NCBI RefSeq assembly: GCF_037975245.1
Contig: NC_092576.1
Coordinates: forward strand, 32,342,611 to 32,406,610
DNA from: Apostichopus japonicus
Lineage: Eukaryota > Echinodermata > Holothuroidea > Aspidochirotida > Stichopodidae
Direction: 5' to 3'
Length of the DNA: 64,000 nucleotides
The stretch's first letter is position 1, and each line of letters opens with the position of its first letter. Made by a program: the position numbers and the translations under genes. This document shows, piece after piece, positions 1-12,761 of this stretch. Under the pieces are notes generated by a model. That model did not search any database. It worked only from the letters and a program-made list of their open reading frames with translations, and had not been told where the DNA came from.

Positions 1-472
1 CGATTAACATCGAGACTACCAAGACATTGTAAGAATCACGTAGTACCATTTGTTGAAAAATATATAGAGGTGAGGGAAACAGGAAGAAAGTCAAAATGTG
101 TAATTTTTGGTAATTAAATATGAATATTAATTAAATTTCAGCATTTAGATCTATCTTTCAACGCCTCGCCAAATAGTATTTTGGACTGAAAATTATGTTA
201 CTTGTTGTACACTAAATACCAAATAAAATGTTTATTGAAATGAGCATGTGTTACTAAATCAGTGGATAACTACAACAAACGGTGAATGCTCGGTATATCA
301 GTAAAGACAGAGAAGGACTTGAATACTACGATCACTGACATTTACAGCAACGCTTCAATACACATACGTAATTAAGTTATGTCTATTATCTGTTCCGATC
401 AACACTACATAGAAGGTATATACTGTACATAGAGGGGTTGTACACAGAGGCTTGTAAGGATAAATGATTTCC
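1..472. other. Non-coding, no recognised feature
   Basis: AT-rich sequence with no splice-bounded open exon of the A to D classes and no recognised mobile element. Confidence 0.5.
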
Positions 473-697
473 CATGATGTTAAGTGGCTGTAGGTAATGT
501 GACACTACATGAGGGTCATTGGTATCTAGAGGCCGTTTGTATTGTGGCACTACATGAGGGTCATTGATGTCAAGCGGCCGTGGGTATTGCGGCACTACAT
601 GAGGGTCATTGGTGTTAAGTGGCCGTGGGTATTGTGACACTACATGAGGGTCATTGCTGTAAAGCGGCCGTGGGTATTGTGACACTACATGAGGTCA
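473..697. repeat. 45-bp minisatellite, about five copies
   Basis: The motif cactacatgagggtcatt recurs at 503, 548, 593, 638 and 683, exactly 45 bp apart, with the intervening bases about 85-90 percent alike by eye. Because 45 is a multiple of three, the minus strand stays open through the array and would read a 15-residue repeat containing QYPRPL and NDPHVV. Nothing else supports that reading as a gene: no splice sites or flanking coding sequence were found. Confidence 0.85.
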
Positions 698-1598
698 TCC
701 TAATGTGATTCCATAAGGTGGGTTCATGAGATTATGTGGGTCTGCAGGAATTGGAGGGGAGGGGAAAGTGACGGAGATGTTTTTGCTATGGGTGTCGTTT
801 CTGTGAGGATCTCATTGGGTTCTGTCCGTCAGCAATGTTCCAGATAGGCCGGTCAAGGTCACTGAGTGATTTAACCAGTTTTAATCAGCTCCTTTGTATC
901 AAATTGATGTGGTTGGTGAGTCGTGGAATGCTGCTCTCCTGTAAGGGTTCTGGTGACCACAGTTAACGGTTAAACTTAAATGGTGCATTATTAGGATGAT
1001 ATAGAATGTATGTTATGTCTTTAAATAAGTATAACGTGAAGGTTTTGATTATGAATACGTTTCAATTTAAAATCAAAATCCCAATTTGACTATTTCACCT
1101 TAATGGACGCCCCACCACAGGCCCCACCAAATTAGACACCCTCCCTTTTGCTCATGCCACTGACAATTGTTATACTGACAAAGTAATTGCTAATTAATCT
1201 TTGTGGAATTACTCAACGCTCTTGAATACCGTATTCGTTATTATTACCGGTTTTACCATGCTACCATTGTCTTGCTGTTCTCTGTCGGTTAAGTTGATTA
1301 AATTCAGGTGAAAAAAAAATTAATCCGGTTGTGCATCAGTCAGTGACAGTAACATTATGTTATACAATCTTCTGCAGCAATGAAATTGGTGTAGTTTTAT
1401 CTTTTTTTTATTTTTGATTAAAAATAATGCAGAGCAGTCTTTACACCTAACGGGTAGACAATGACTGTACTCCTGTCAAGTTAATAACAAAGTCATCGAT
1501 GTAGATTCTGCATTTGTATACCAAATTAAGTTGCAAATATTTGTTATTTTTACATCATGCGACTTTTTCATCTCGTTTTATTTGTTCTACGCTATTAG
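698..1598 (+). other. Intron sequence upstream of exon D1, paralogous to other C-D introns
   Basis: From about 1080 to 1598 this stretch matches 10430-10885 plus 12705-12761, and 15300-15777, the introns before D2 and D3. Shared landmarks are the caccaaattrgacaccctc block, the ccattgtcttg block and the ttttgttctacgct block next to the acceptor. No C exon lies upstream of D1, so the duplicated unit appears cut off on its left side. Confidence 0.6.
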
Positions 1599-1712
1599 TT
1601 TGATGACAATCGGATGTTGGAAAATATTCGTTCCAGTACTGTATCTATTGATGGCAGAGTGTTACAACAGATATCAACTGTACAGCTTCTTCATGTGGCA
1701 CACAGACATAAT
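1599..1712 (+). CDS. Exon D1 of the modular gene
   Basis: Open for 38 codons in phase 0 at both ends, with acceptor ttag and donor gtaagt. The peptide begins FDDNRMLENI and ends LLHVAHRHN, matching D2 and D3 almost residue for residue but two codons shorter because the KHSV stretch is reduced. It is the first recognisable exon of the array. Its partners A1, B1 and C1 are absent from the window, so it may be the remnant of a truncated module or may follow an exon outside the window. Confidence rests on homology to four other D exons. Confidence 0.65.
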
Positions 1713-3724
1713 GTAAGTGTATTGAAGAGTTAAAGATGATACCACAGGCGAACAATAAGCACACAATGAATAAGTAAGGGCTTTTATTAATTGGAAATGT
1801 TTTCCAGCTGGTTCTGTCATCTTCGTAACGTTTGGAATACATGAATGACTTACAACTGTCTAAGATAATAATTTTTAATTTCAGAAGCGGAAATGATATC
1901 GTTAGGGAAGCCTCGCAAATATAACTGCCGGTTCTGGGCCGGCGAAATCTCGCACCCCTTGCTCATTATGCATGTGCATATTGGTCCCATGGTTGAATGC
2001 ACACAGGCTGGTTGCCAGCCGGAGTAATGAGCACAGTGTCCTGACAACACAAAGCTGGTTATTCTTCACAAACAATGAGCAAACTTGGCCAAGTGACCGG
2101 ATTAACTTTTGCGGTTTTGACAGTCAATAGAGCGGTAGTTTATGTTGCAAAGTGACTTATACACTAAAATCCGCCACTACCAAATGTCCGAGATTCAGTA
2201 CTTTATATAATTCTTGCAAATCTTCCACGTTATCAAACCTCACAAATAAAATTTCTTGGGTCTCTTATGAACAATTGTGAAACTCCGCTAATAGAAAGTT
2301 CGATAAAAGCAGCCTTTACCTGGGCCTATACATTATGAGCCTTGTTCAACGAGTGGTACGTAACTATGAATACAAAACTGAATCAGCCATGGCATTAAAT
2401 ATATGCCCCCAAGAACTTCAGAAAACCCATATTGACACACCAGAATTTAATCAAAACAATAGTTAAGCTATGCCACATATGTATGTTAAAGAGAGAACAT
2501 CGACCGTAACGTTGATCTCTGAAGCTAACTGCGACACAAATTCAACGAATAAACAGATGGTTTAGGCTTGATTTTCCCATTGACTTAGTGTGTTAGGCTG
2601 CCATGTGGTTAGAGATATAAGTAACTATTCGGTGACTGAAAATTTTAATGCAAGCTAATTTGCGATACAGTTTCAGTTTATTTCTCCACATTGTATTGCA
2701 TTGTTTCAAGCAGAGAACGTTGAAGCTGTTGTATAACTCAACCCCCGTTATGATAATGACATGTGTAGGCTACTCGACAAAATTTTTGAGAAACGTAATG
2801 GTAATACACCCACCCCACTAGGGTTAGGCGATATTTGCTATTTAACGTCACGATAAATAGTTCAAAAATTATCGTGATATTTCGATAATTATACGATAAT
2901 TTTTCCTTGTTGTCAACTGCCGATTTCCCACCAACCCCTGTTGCGTGCGAGCATAATGGCGTGGGGTCCAGGGTCCCGCCTTAGGGCCCCGGTGGGGTCA
3001 AGGGGTGGAACCCCCTTGTGTGGGGTCCAGGGGCAAAGGCCCCGGAAAATTTTAGTATTTTTGCGTGTCTGGCGATAAAAAATTCGCAGTAGAGGATTCA
3101 AAATACTGACAACTTTTTTAATTTAAATTGTCACGAAACTGATGAAAATTTGAAAATGACAAGTGAGAGTTGCTATATTATGTGATAAAATGAAAAGAGA
3201 TTTAATCTGTCTTACAATCTTTAAAAAGTTTAACTAACAAAACTGTCAATATTATGAAACAAACTACGTTCGGCAAAGCCCCGTTTCGAGACTGCCTAAC
3301 AATGAACAGCGTGTACTATACGTACATGAGTTTACAACTGCAGTGTTTACCCCTACTTAAATATCATGGTAGGCATACCGTACATGGGCTGCGTTTTTTC
3401 CCAGGTACCTTGCCAAACAACCCCCCTGTCTAACACCTGTTTGTTAACATTTTTGGCACGTTTCCAAAAAACTTTTCATGGAGTAAACTATTTTGGCTCC
3501 ACTAGAATTAATTAGGTAAGTCAGTAAAGGATCGGTAAAGTTATACGAAATATTATCTTAGACGTTCAAGAAAAGTATATCCCTGTAACATTAAGGTAAG
3601 TAAAACACACCTCAAGCCAACCGACTCCTCCGCATGAACAAAACAATCTATTCCCCATGATGCAGGAGTCTATACCATACAGACATAGCACGATGTCAAG
3701 GCCCCAATAGCTACAGTATGGCTA

Positions 3725-6547
3725 TGGCAGATTTCACAGTTACAGGGTCCAAAAGGTCCCTCCAGATCCCAAATTTTCAAATGCTTTGTTTCAAAACAAA
3801 TGACCTACCATTTGTAACTTTGACATCCCAATTATCATTTGTGAAAACGCAGAGATAAAATAACCTACGGTTGTTACGAAATAAAAGTGAAACATAACAC
3901 GAGTGGAAACTTTGCTATGGAAGATGATGAATGCATGTTAATCATACTTTCTTCTTTTTCATGTTTGAGGAGGAACTTTTTATAATTGTTTTGTTTTTAG
4001 AGGAGACTATTAGTACTATGGATCTGATATCAACCATCAGATTCATCTGTACAGCTGAAGTTTACCATTTACTGGAGCGTGAAGACTTTTAAGGACTTGG
4101 ACGGACAAAACTCATAAAATTTAAATGGAAAAATTCTTTTGAATAAGATATAAAAAAGGCAGGTACTTGAGTGTTTCATAGTTTATTAATAACAACTGGA
4201 GTATCAAACATTTGAATGCAAATCAAACATTCAATGTTAATTCAACAAAAAAATTAGGTGAAACATCACTATTGCAAACATAACACTTGGACGGACAAAA
4301 GTAACATATGCATTGCAAACATAACCTTGGACGGACAGATTCACTATCAGTAAGACAATAGTTTAATCATTTGATATCATTAAATGATTACTTGAATGCT
4401 TTTATGGCATAGTAAGGATTCATCCAAATTCCATGTCATGCTATTAGAAACTGTGTTTTGCAGTTGTTACCCCTGGACACAAAAAAATGTCAAATGCACA
4501 TTGCAAACATAACCATTGACAATGAAGGACAAACTTACAATAAATAAGAAAATTATTTATTCAGCTAATATATCACAGGTAGTCACAGGTATACATGTAC
4601 ATTCAAGGTAAGGTAAGTTAAACTGCTTCAGGAAAGGTTTATGCAGCCACATAATAGCCATGGCCCACTCTCTCCCAGACCCCGAACTTGTCTAAAGAAT
4701 AGTGTTTACATGGGTCCAAAACTAGGGAACCGGGTACCCGAGAGTTGTTACCGGTCGGGTATCCAGGTACCCGGAAAAATTGTTTACCCACGTGTATCGC
4801 GATTTTCAAGAAAATACTATTTTTTAGTTGTTCCGTCTATAATCCATTAGTAACACCTCGTAAAATACCTAGTCAGTCAGTATTCCATGTACGAAATAAA
4901 CGAATGTATAAAAAATAATTGTGAGATTTCTTTCAACATCATCCACATGGTAGCCTAACACCACACTAAGTCAATTGGGAAAATTCTAGCCTATACTGCA
5001 ATTGTGACGCAGTTATAAGATATCCGTGGAATACTTTCATTATTGCTGTTATCTTCGACCAAGGGGTTGCCTAACACCACACTAAGTCAATGGGGTAATC
5101 TAGCATAACCATGTTTATTAGCTGAAATTGTGACGCAGTTATAAGGTATCCATGGAATACTTTCGTTATTGCTGTTAGCTTCGACCACATTGTAGCCTAA
5201 CACCACACTAAGTCAATGGGAATTTTGCCTAACCATCGGTTTGCAAAAAAAAATAATAATAAAAAAAAATAAATAAAAAAATAAAATAAAATAAAATAAA
5301 ATAAAATAAATAATAACACTGCGTAGGATTCGGGTAATAAATTAGGAACCGGGTAGTTTCGCGGATACCCCGTGCAAACACTACTAAAGAATAGTGATAT
5401 GAAGAGGTTTAGTGGGTGGCTAAGCCTAAAATACTTTTGCATCAAAATTTGCGATCAATGACTAGAGGTGTAGCGACAAGTACTACAAAATTTCGCGCAA
5501 CCGGTATACCCACACATTAAAGTTATTGTTTTCCGTCCCGCGTTATGTTCGCATTTTAGGAGCGTTACGTTCGCCTTGTCAAATAATTGTTTTGACCTAT
5601 CCTTACAGAGTGCTATATGTACACATGGAAGTAACGTTACTTTGTAGCAGACGGTCAAAATAAATCAAATTATTCATACCACCAGTCCAACAAAACTTTT
5701 AAGTTTAAAGGTTTAATACTTTTCCTAAGTTAAATTCTGCGAACGTAACGGTAAATCGAACGTAACGCAGTTGGACGGAAGTTGTCAAAATGTGATTTTT
5801 TCGTTACGTTTTGTACTTACGAAAATGTTTAGCCTAACACAATTGAAGACTGACTTCATACAGACTAAATAATCGTGCGATAACAGAACATTGATGACGA
5901 TAAGTTCGTTCACCTTCAATGAAGTTTCTTTGGTGATCGAGCGAACGTGACATGGAAGTTTGGACAGACATAACGTTCGACATCAAAGATTGCTTATAAC
6001 TCACACATTTTTACAATTACTGCCATGTTTTGGACAAGATGATGACGGGCGATTACCAATGTTGTAATTACATTGACTGACGGGAGAATTTGTTTCTTTG
6101 TTTTGAAGGAAATGATAGATATACATTTAATCACAAATTGGACAGAATTTTAGAAGTTCAAGGTAAAGAATTTCAATGTGTGATTAGAGAAAATTGAATG
6201 GGGAGTTTAACCAAAACTAACTATTTTTTGTTTTGTTCCACTATCCTGTTTTAAAAAATGGTGGACAATATTTGAAGGGGTGGGTCATTTAACAAGGGAG
6301 GCCTCAAGAAATTGAGGTGTATAAACATGTGGGACCCTATTCCGTCCACAATATGTAGTTCCACTTAATAAAAATTCTTCGGACACAGATAAAAAAGACA
6401 CCACATAAAAATCATTATTTTTTTTATTTCTACAATCATATAACTGCATAATTCTGGTATCACAATTTTTTTTAAATTGAATATGTTGCATTACCTCAAC
6501 TCATATTTGAAAAGTATAATTGGACCCCTTTACTGTGAAATCTGCCC
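3725..6547. mobile_element. Inverted-repeat DNA element nested inside hAT copy 1
   Basis: The ends TGGCAGATTTCACAGTTACA (3725) and the complement of GGGCAGATTTCACAGTAAAG (to 6547) form an imperfect terminal inverted repeat. The hAT copies at 34362 and 63076 read straight through this point (ctacagtatggccatcttyatg), which shows the insertion. A TA pair flanks both ends, so a TA target duplication is likely. The superfamily is not established. Inside are about 120-bp tandem repeats, a run of aaaat near 5280, and repeated GAACGTAACG-like words around 5520-5770, but no credible transposase. Confidence 0.55.
4950..5225. repeat. Tandem repeat of 116-126 bp
   Basis: The block gcctaacaccacactaagtc recurs at 4953, 5069 and 5195. 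The intervening sequence (gtgacgcagttataag.tatcc.tggaatac) is shared between the two complete units. It lies inside the nested inverted-repeat element. Confidence 0.75.
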
Positions 6548-7838
6548 TATCTTTATGAAAGTAAACCTTTTAATCCCATGTTTTAGGCCACTTGGCATGA
6601 TTAACTGAATGCTAAATATTGTTTCCATGTCCTTGTAGAAAACGCCAACTTCGCAAAATACAATTAGTTGTGTTGTTGCTACGTGAGATCCATAACCGGC
6701 GAAGTGGTTAGGCTATTTACCATACACTTAACTATGGTAGGATATTAATTTTTCCTTTTTTTTGGTGGAAATTCTAGAAAATACTTTCCTTTCCCCCCGC
6801 CAGATGTGATCGTATGGTTTATTCATAAATGGGTGTACTAGAGCCTTGTCTACATGACATTAGTTGCATTTAGCGCGATATGCCAGTTTCGTGTGAATTT
6901 TTCGAAAGTATTTTGCTCGATCCTTCGTAAAATTTGAAAGGTGTACCAACTTACTGTTCGTACACAATTGCTAATTTCTCTACTGATTTTCAGAGTTGTA
7001 ATGGACGTTTTTTTTTTTACGAAGTTCAAAAGTCAGTAAATGAAGTTTATAAACTTTATTTCTTACAACTTTCTTAACCATGGAATGCTAGAATAACATT
7101 TACACTTAAAACGGAAAAAGGATAATCACATTTTTTCCACATTTATTTCAAATTTCTTTCACAAGAAATTATCGTCATTTGTTCAATCCTCATGATGTCT
7201 ACGATCTAGCTGGCTAAAAAAAAGTACAACTTCGCTGGAGTGCGAAAAATTCCCTACAGTCAACCGATTTTTTTCCACCTAGCTAGGTAGTTTAGGTCCT
7301 GTTCTGTACAACTTAGTAGGATTATTCTAAAGTCTTCCCGTATGTTAGGCTCTTGTTCACGCTTACGGCACGTGTACAAGAAGTGAGATTGTGATTTCAG
7401 TTTTTTAGATTTTTAAATCTTAAATTCAGGAAACTTGTCCTTGCAAAAAGGCAACGAAAGTTTTTGTTCCTACTTGGCCGACTGGGAAAATAAGAAAGAT
7501 AGCATTTTAGATTCCTGCAGTGTAAATTCACATTTCCTTACTTATTTTTCACAGAAGTTTTGCTTCTGCAGTAGGATAAAATAAGGCGTATAAACACACT
7601 ATCTTTTTGAAACGTTTGAATACTTAGCTATGATGTTATGTTCAACTCACTATTGTGTTCAAATCGGCTTAGTAAAAACTTGACCGCGGCTGTGAATGTA
7701 ACTGTATAGCGTGGAGGGTGGTTTGGAGAGTGTGTGCACTCAAGTGTGACTCATTATCTGCTTGTGGCTGTGCTCATTATAGCCGCGGAAAAATCCACCG
7801 GCCCGGACATGGCGGTTAGATTTGCGAGGCTTCCCTTA

Positions 7839-8573
7839 GTCATTCTGGACTAAACTGTTTATTCAAAACTTATTCCAGATTCTTAAATCAGCGACAATAC
7901 TGCTATTAATCTACAGTAGATGCACCGTGAGCATCGTGATTTTTAATAATGAAAGTCTAAAAAAGTGTCATTTAACGTCAATATAAAAACACCTTATATC
8001 AAGAAAGAAAAATTATATGGAGATTTAATTGTGAAAGAATCGATTTAAACTGTGAACAGTTTTTACATATATTGTCAAAACTATGGCGTTTGCAGTGAAA
8101 TTTATGCAGAATTGAAAACTATGAAAGGACAATATAAGAAAAGCACCGATGTCATCTACAGTTTTAGTGAAAGGGTAGTCTTTTTAAAAATAGTTGAAGT
8201 TTAAAGATGAGAAGTTGAAAGTATAGGGTCGTAGTTACGAGGAACAAGTACAATCGTCGATATAAAACGATTTTACTGTCAATTTAATCCAACAATTATT
8301 ATAATAATGATTATGATGATGATGATGACGATGACGGTGACGGTGAAGATGACGATGATGATATAATTTCAATCCCTTTACTTCCAATAGCTTTAATAGT
8401 AAAGATATGATCATTCTCCTGTTTTTGTGTGGCTTTTATCGTTCTTATAATTATGTCGTCATGCTTATGCTATAAATATATCTTGCTAAGGTAGTTAGAT
8501 CCCATGTTGGGTATGCAAAAGAAACGTCTTTGCTGGCAAGGAAGATAAACACAATTTTTTTTCTTCTTAACAG
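7839..8573 (+). other. Intron before exon A2, with a GAT-type microsatellite
   Basis: This sequence is about 90 percent like 12966-13598 (before A3). Parts recur at 16085-16260 with 19842-20100, and inverted at 27000-27510. A GATGAT/GACGGT simple repeat lies at about 8305-8362. The acceptor tract ends cttcttaacag. Confidence 0.6.
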
Positions 8574-8782
8574 ATACCGATATCCACTTTACTGTTCAGC
8601 AAATCGTTTATGACGACTGCTCATGAAACCATTATATTAAATAATGGGATACGTATAACCAATCTGCCGCCATTACAGAAGATACAGGATGTGGATAACA
8701 ACGGTTGCAATGGAAACACAGAACAGGATATTGCTAACATATTGCTATGTGTAATTAAAGGTCAACATTTTAATGAAATATG
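8574..8782 (+). CDS. Exon A2 of the modular gene
   Basis: 209 nt, entering in phase 0 after aacag and leaving in phase 2 before gtaaga. It starts IPISTLLFSKSF and ends VIKGQHFNEI, with a split codon (TG + T, Cys) completed by exon B2. It differs from A3 at only about ten bases. The central DVDNNGCNGNTEQDI stretch aligns with the TETEV region of A4 and A6. No known domain was recognised. Confidence 0.7.
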
Positions 8783-9368
8783 GTAAGAAAACTACTCAAT
8801 AATTGATGAAATAAGCTACATCACTCTTTGAAAAATTGATACTTTTTCGTGGTGCCTCGTATATAACTGTCAATGCAAAATCAACTTCTAAAATATTTAA
8901 CTTGCGGGACTGAGTTTTAAAGTTCTATATAAAAGTATTATAAATCATTCATAAGTTAATTTACTTTTAAGCATCGGTATTGGTCATACGTGATATGAAT
9001 GACGATCAACACTCTTTGTTGCCCAAGAAGTTAAGCTGTGTTTGTAGGGTTAATTGTTTACGTTCAGTCTTCAATACCTTTACTATTTCATTTTGCTTCG
9101 GTTAACTTTGACTCCAAGTAACCGCAACATTTAAAGCACTTTAAGGTTTGTATGTAAAAAGCAAAAGCCAAAAGAGTTTCACCTTACATCATAGTCAAGA
9201 ACTAGGTCCTGAATATTCCGGTAAATATACATCTTTCATCATCACCAGAATAGAGATTATATTACTTAGAGAAACAAAACCATTAATTTAGTTTTAAAAA
9301 GTTAACTGTTATGATTTATTACATCAGTGTGATACACATGGCTTTTTTTCATCCTTTTCATTTTAAAG

Positions 9369-9442
9369 TTTCGAGGGTTGGTTTATGCCGGTTTCTCTCT
9401 CATCTGCTTTCACAAACTGGATTTCATCTCTGGGACTTAATG
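9369..9442 (+). CDS. Exon B2 of the modular gene
   Basis: 74 nt between acceptor ttaaag and donor gtaaaa, phase 2 in and phase 1 out. It encodes FEGWFMPVSLSSAFTN and about eight more residues. It is recognised by alignment to B4 and B5 (FDGCLLPPSF, FEGFLLPLTL). The small size means it would be missed without its paralogues. Confidence 0.65.
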
Positions 9443-10130
9443 GTAAAATAGGTTTATCGTAAAGAAAGTACTTACTGCATAAGTCTAAATATATAACACG
9501 GTTTTCATCACCTTTTCTTGTACCAAAAAGAGAATTCATCTTTGTCTTTAGATGTGCTGAAACCCCTATCAAACTTATGTTGGTCGATTTCAATATAAGC
9601 TTATGTCACATAAACGGCAAAGTGTGTGAGAAGTGTGAATGTCGATATGTAGAATGATTTAAAGTACCAACAATTATCTCAATATAAAAGTTCAATTATA
9701 AGTTGTAAGAACCCTGGAACTGTAGATTTAAACTGTCAGCTTAGGTTTAAACACTGATTGAAATGTAAGCAGCTTTCTTCCATCTAAGTACCATTGTGGG
9801 GTGTTCCTTTAACATATTTTTCATCAAAGCTGGTAACAGAACATTTTTATAAAAACAAATTGATATGTATAGCAGAACAAAATAGTTTCCATCTCAAATT
9901 TTTTATTTCTTTTCTAAGGACTGTTAGAGAGTTGCAAATCTTTGGTTAAAAGCATTTTTTTCCACACAAAAAAACAGAAACTAGTTCAGCATATAAAACT
10001 TACGTTTTCTTTGCAAGGGCATGGAACATGTTGCTGTTTATGTGCTCTTTGGGAGTACAACTACTCCGATAATCAGTTTAAGCATTGAAATGTTGTATAA
10101 TTTGCTTCATTCTATATGTTTATCTTTCAG

Positions 10131-10189
10131 TTTTGTGGCGTCCATTTGACTATACCTTTCGTCTGGATCTGCAAACTGGTCACTGGGAG
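10131..10189 (+). CDS. Exon C2 of the modular gene
   Basis: 59 nt between tctttcag and gtatat, phase 1 in and phase 0 out. With the G from B2 it reads VLWRPFDYTFRLDLQTGHWE. The LDLQTGHWE core is shared with all other C exons. C2 and C3 carry two extra codons relative to C4 and C5. Confidence 0.7.
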
Positions 10190-12761
10190 GTATATTCTGT
10201 CTTTTTCAGTGTTTTTCACTTGATCTAAAATAACATTATCTAAAACGTAGTGTTTAATCAACAACACCCCCCCAAAAAAAAAAAATCTCTTGAAACATGG
10301 AACTATATTTTATATTAAGTTTAATGTATAATGTAACATTGCATAATATTGCATAATATTCACATGAAATATTATAAGGTTAAGCACTGGGTAAAACATT
10401 ACTCCAGTCAATGTACGTTTTAACCTAACTGGACGAAGAAGATGGGGAACCCCCGCCCTACAACCGCCACACCAAATTGGACACCCTCTGTTTGCGCAAG
10501 CGACTGATAATTTTTTCCCCAACATGGATGGAATCTTCCAGCGCTTTTCCATACCATAGACTCTTCTAAATACATGTTTTACCCTGTTACCATTGTCTTG
10601 TCTTTCTGTACAAATTAATTAAGGTGATTAATTTCAGGTGAATGAAATATTTATCCGGTTGTGTATCTCTCATTGACAGAAAGGAATTGTTATCAAACAC
10701 TTCCACTGCAATGAAATTGGTGTAATGTTATATTGTTCTTATATTAAAAAAAAACAAAAGTAGAGCAGTCTTGTCACCCAAATGGAAGAATGTTATCTTG
10801 TAAATTGAATAGCTAAGTCATTGCTGTGGGTTCCTCTAATGCAGTTTTATGCTATATTGTGTTTCAAAAGATGTTATTTTTATCTCAATACATTACATGT
10901 ATAGAGATATTGTAACAGTAAGTGGGACTCTCTCCTCTCTTAAAAATTTTCAGCGTCTTCATATAAAGTTCTTTTTCTCTGGAATTTTCAGAGCAAGCAT
11001 ATATCATATAGGCCAACAAAAGTTACTATTTTTTATTCGAGAATTTTATCTCATTCTATGACTTTTTCACCGATTTATGTACAAATCGGGCCAATTTGGT
11101 CTGAAATACAGTTTAAACAACCCATTTTTGCACACGCTCCAAAACTTATGTTTTATGAAAGAGAATAGAATAGAATTGCCTGTCAACAGTGGTATCGTCT
11201 AAGATAGGGTCCTATGTATTATATATTTTATTAACATTTTAAACTTTCATTTGTTGTTTACAGGTAGGTATTAATAAGAATTTTACCGGCTGTATATGAC
11301 ATTTTATGGCTTTTATTTGCTTTATTTGATGTTTAAATGATTTTTCTTTCTTAAAACAACACTGAGCTGCCGCCCCTACTTTTAGTAAAAAGGTCCGTTT
11401 TTGATGATTAAGCCCCGCCCCCAAGTCTGTTTTGTAGCAGATTGGCTATGACTCATGTCAGCTACATGTTAGATATACGAAAATGGCTACCCTCGTGACC
11501 AATTTTCTGTATTGTAGTTAGGTACGCCAGGTGTAATGTATTGCATGCTAATTACATATACAAATTCTGTACTGCTAAATTCTACGTAGTGCATTTAATT
11601 TATATTAGGCCTTCGTTTTTGTAACATCCATTTGAGGATAGTACTGGTGTTCAGGTAGCTTTTCAGAGCAAGGGCCATGATAAGTTTGTTTGATTGCCCT
11701 TCATGTATTTTGTATAATTACGTATACACATTCTTGTATTTCTGAAGGCTACTTACTGTAGGCCTAGTGCATTTAAAAAAAATATATATATAGGCCTAGG
11801 CTAGGCCCCCTAGGTCTATTAGGCATTCAGTGATAGCCACATTAGCATTGCACTGGTGTTCAGACAGCTTCTCCTAGGAAGGACCAGGGTAAGTTTGTTG
11901 ATGGGTACGTATAAAAGAGGAGCCGGCCATAGCATCACAACTTTTATAAGACTTTAAAAATTGTATAAGGTTATGTTTTATTTATAAGGATATAAGATGT
12001 ATAAGGTTATAAGAAGTATGTTTAGCTTTCTTTTGAACCTGTAATGTTTGACATCAAATGTACAAAGAATTAAAATAAAATAACAAAATGGAGAGGAACT
12101 GAGGTGGCTATTAGGGGAGGAGGAGGCCACCCATCACTTGCATATAAAAACTTGTAATCTTCTTTTACATTATTTTTCCAAGTCATAAATCCATGAAATC
12201 TTCATGTCAGAAAAATTGAGATGGAAAAACGTGGGTTGTTTTGATATCTAGAAGTGGACACAGTTTTGATGGTAGTCACCACTGCAGTCTACAGTAACAT
12301 ACAGTAGGTCAATAGGCCTAGCTCTCAAGGCAGGCATCAAGAATATGGTCGAGTTGTTCGCCTCTTCTAATTTGGCCGTTGTCATTGACGTCAAACTATA
12401 TGACCAAAAAGTCCAACAGAGACTGACCCAAGATGAAGGATACCACATAAAAAACAAGTTCTTAAATATTCTATGACATTACTAAACCTTGCAACGTCGT
12501 TCTTTCGACTAACAGGCAATGAGCGCTAAAGGCAAGACTAGCAGGATAAAGTGTAACCTGCAGAGACTATTCGTGGCAAAGTAGCAAAAATGCAAATTAT
12601 ATATTTGTTGTACCATGATTGATATTGATAATTGTAGAGACAGAGCAAAGATTTGAAATTAGGAATCAAAATTAAAACTTCCAGAATTGAGATACTGCGT
12701 CATTGATGCTCTTGTTACTTCTAGCGACCTTAAACTCTTGTTCATTTTGTTCTACGCTAAG
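10190..12761 (+). other. Intron C2-D2, enlarged by an insertion of about 1.8 kb
   Basis: 10190-10885 and 12705-12761 match the intron C3-D3 (14967-15777). The stretch between them, about 10885-12705, is absent there and so is inserted here. It starts near tatctcaat and ends near attgagata, a short possible inverted repeat, with no clear target duplication. It contains an imperfect internal duplication at 11500-11900 (gtactggtgttcagrtagct, and blocks around gcatgctaattacatatac / gtataattacgtatacac). No coding signal was found. Confidence 0.5.

Larger units (their letters stand above)
2819..7190 (+). mobile_element. hAT-like element, copy 1, nested in the Harbinger-like element
   Basis: It begins TAGGGTTAGGCGATATTTGC, the same end as the copy at 34362. 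From about 6560 to 7190 it matches the reverse complement of 63160-64000. The right terminal TAGGGTTGGG end is not found here: similarity to the copy at 63076 stops near 7190 just after caatcctca. No transposase is seen, and the body is AT-rich with several short GC-rich blocks (2920-3050). Similar TAGGGTTGGGCGATAT termini are typical of hAT families, so that assignment is by termini only. Confidence 0.6.
1905..7835. mobile_element. Harbinger-like DNA element (TTA target duplication) carrying nested insertions
   Basis: Inverted ends GGGAAGCCTCGCAAAT (1905-1920) and its complement (7820-7835) are flanked by TTA at 1902-1904 and 7836-7838. The paralogous introns downstream of D2 (about 12962) and D3 keep the uninterrupted site, reading gttagtcatt where this copy reads gtTTA, element, TTAgtcatt. 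A 3-bp TTA duplication with GGG-starting ends is characteristic of PIF/Harbinger elements. Only about 1.5 kb is the element itself. The rest is a hAT-like insertion (2819 to about 7190) that contains a third element (3725-6547). No transposase reading frame is visible, so it is probably non-autonomous. Confidence 0.75.

Noticed and set aside
473-697. Regular short repeats that could suggest a CRISPR array
   Set aside because: The units are contiguous with no unique spacers, and the context is an animal genome; it is a minisatellite.
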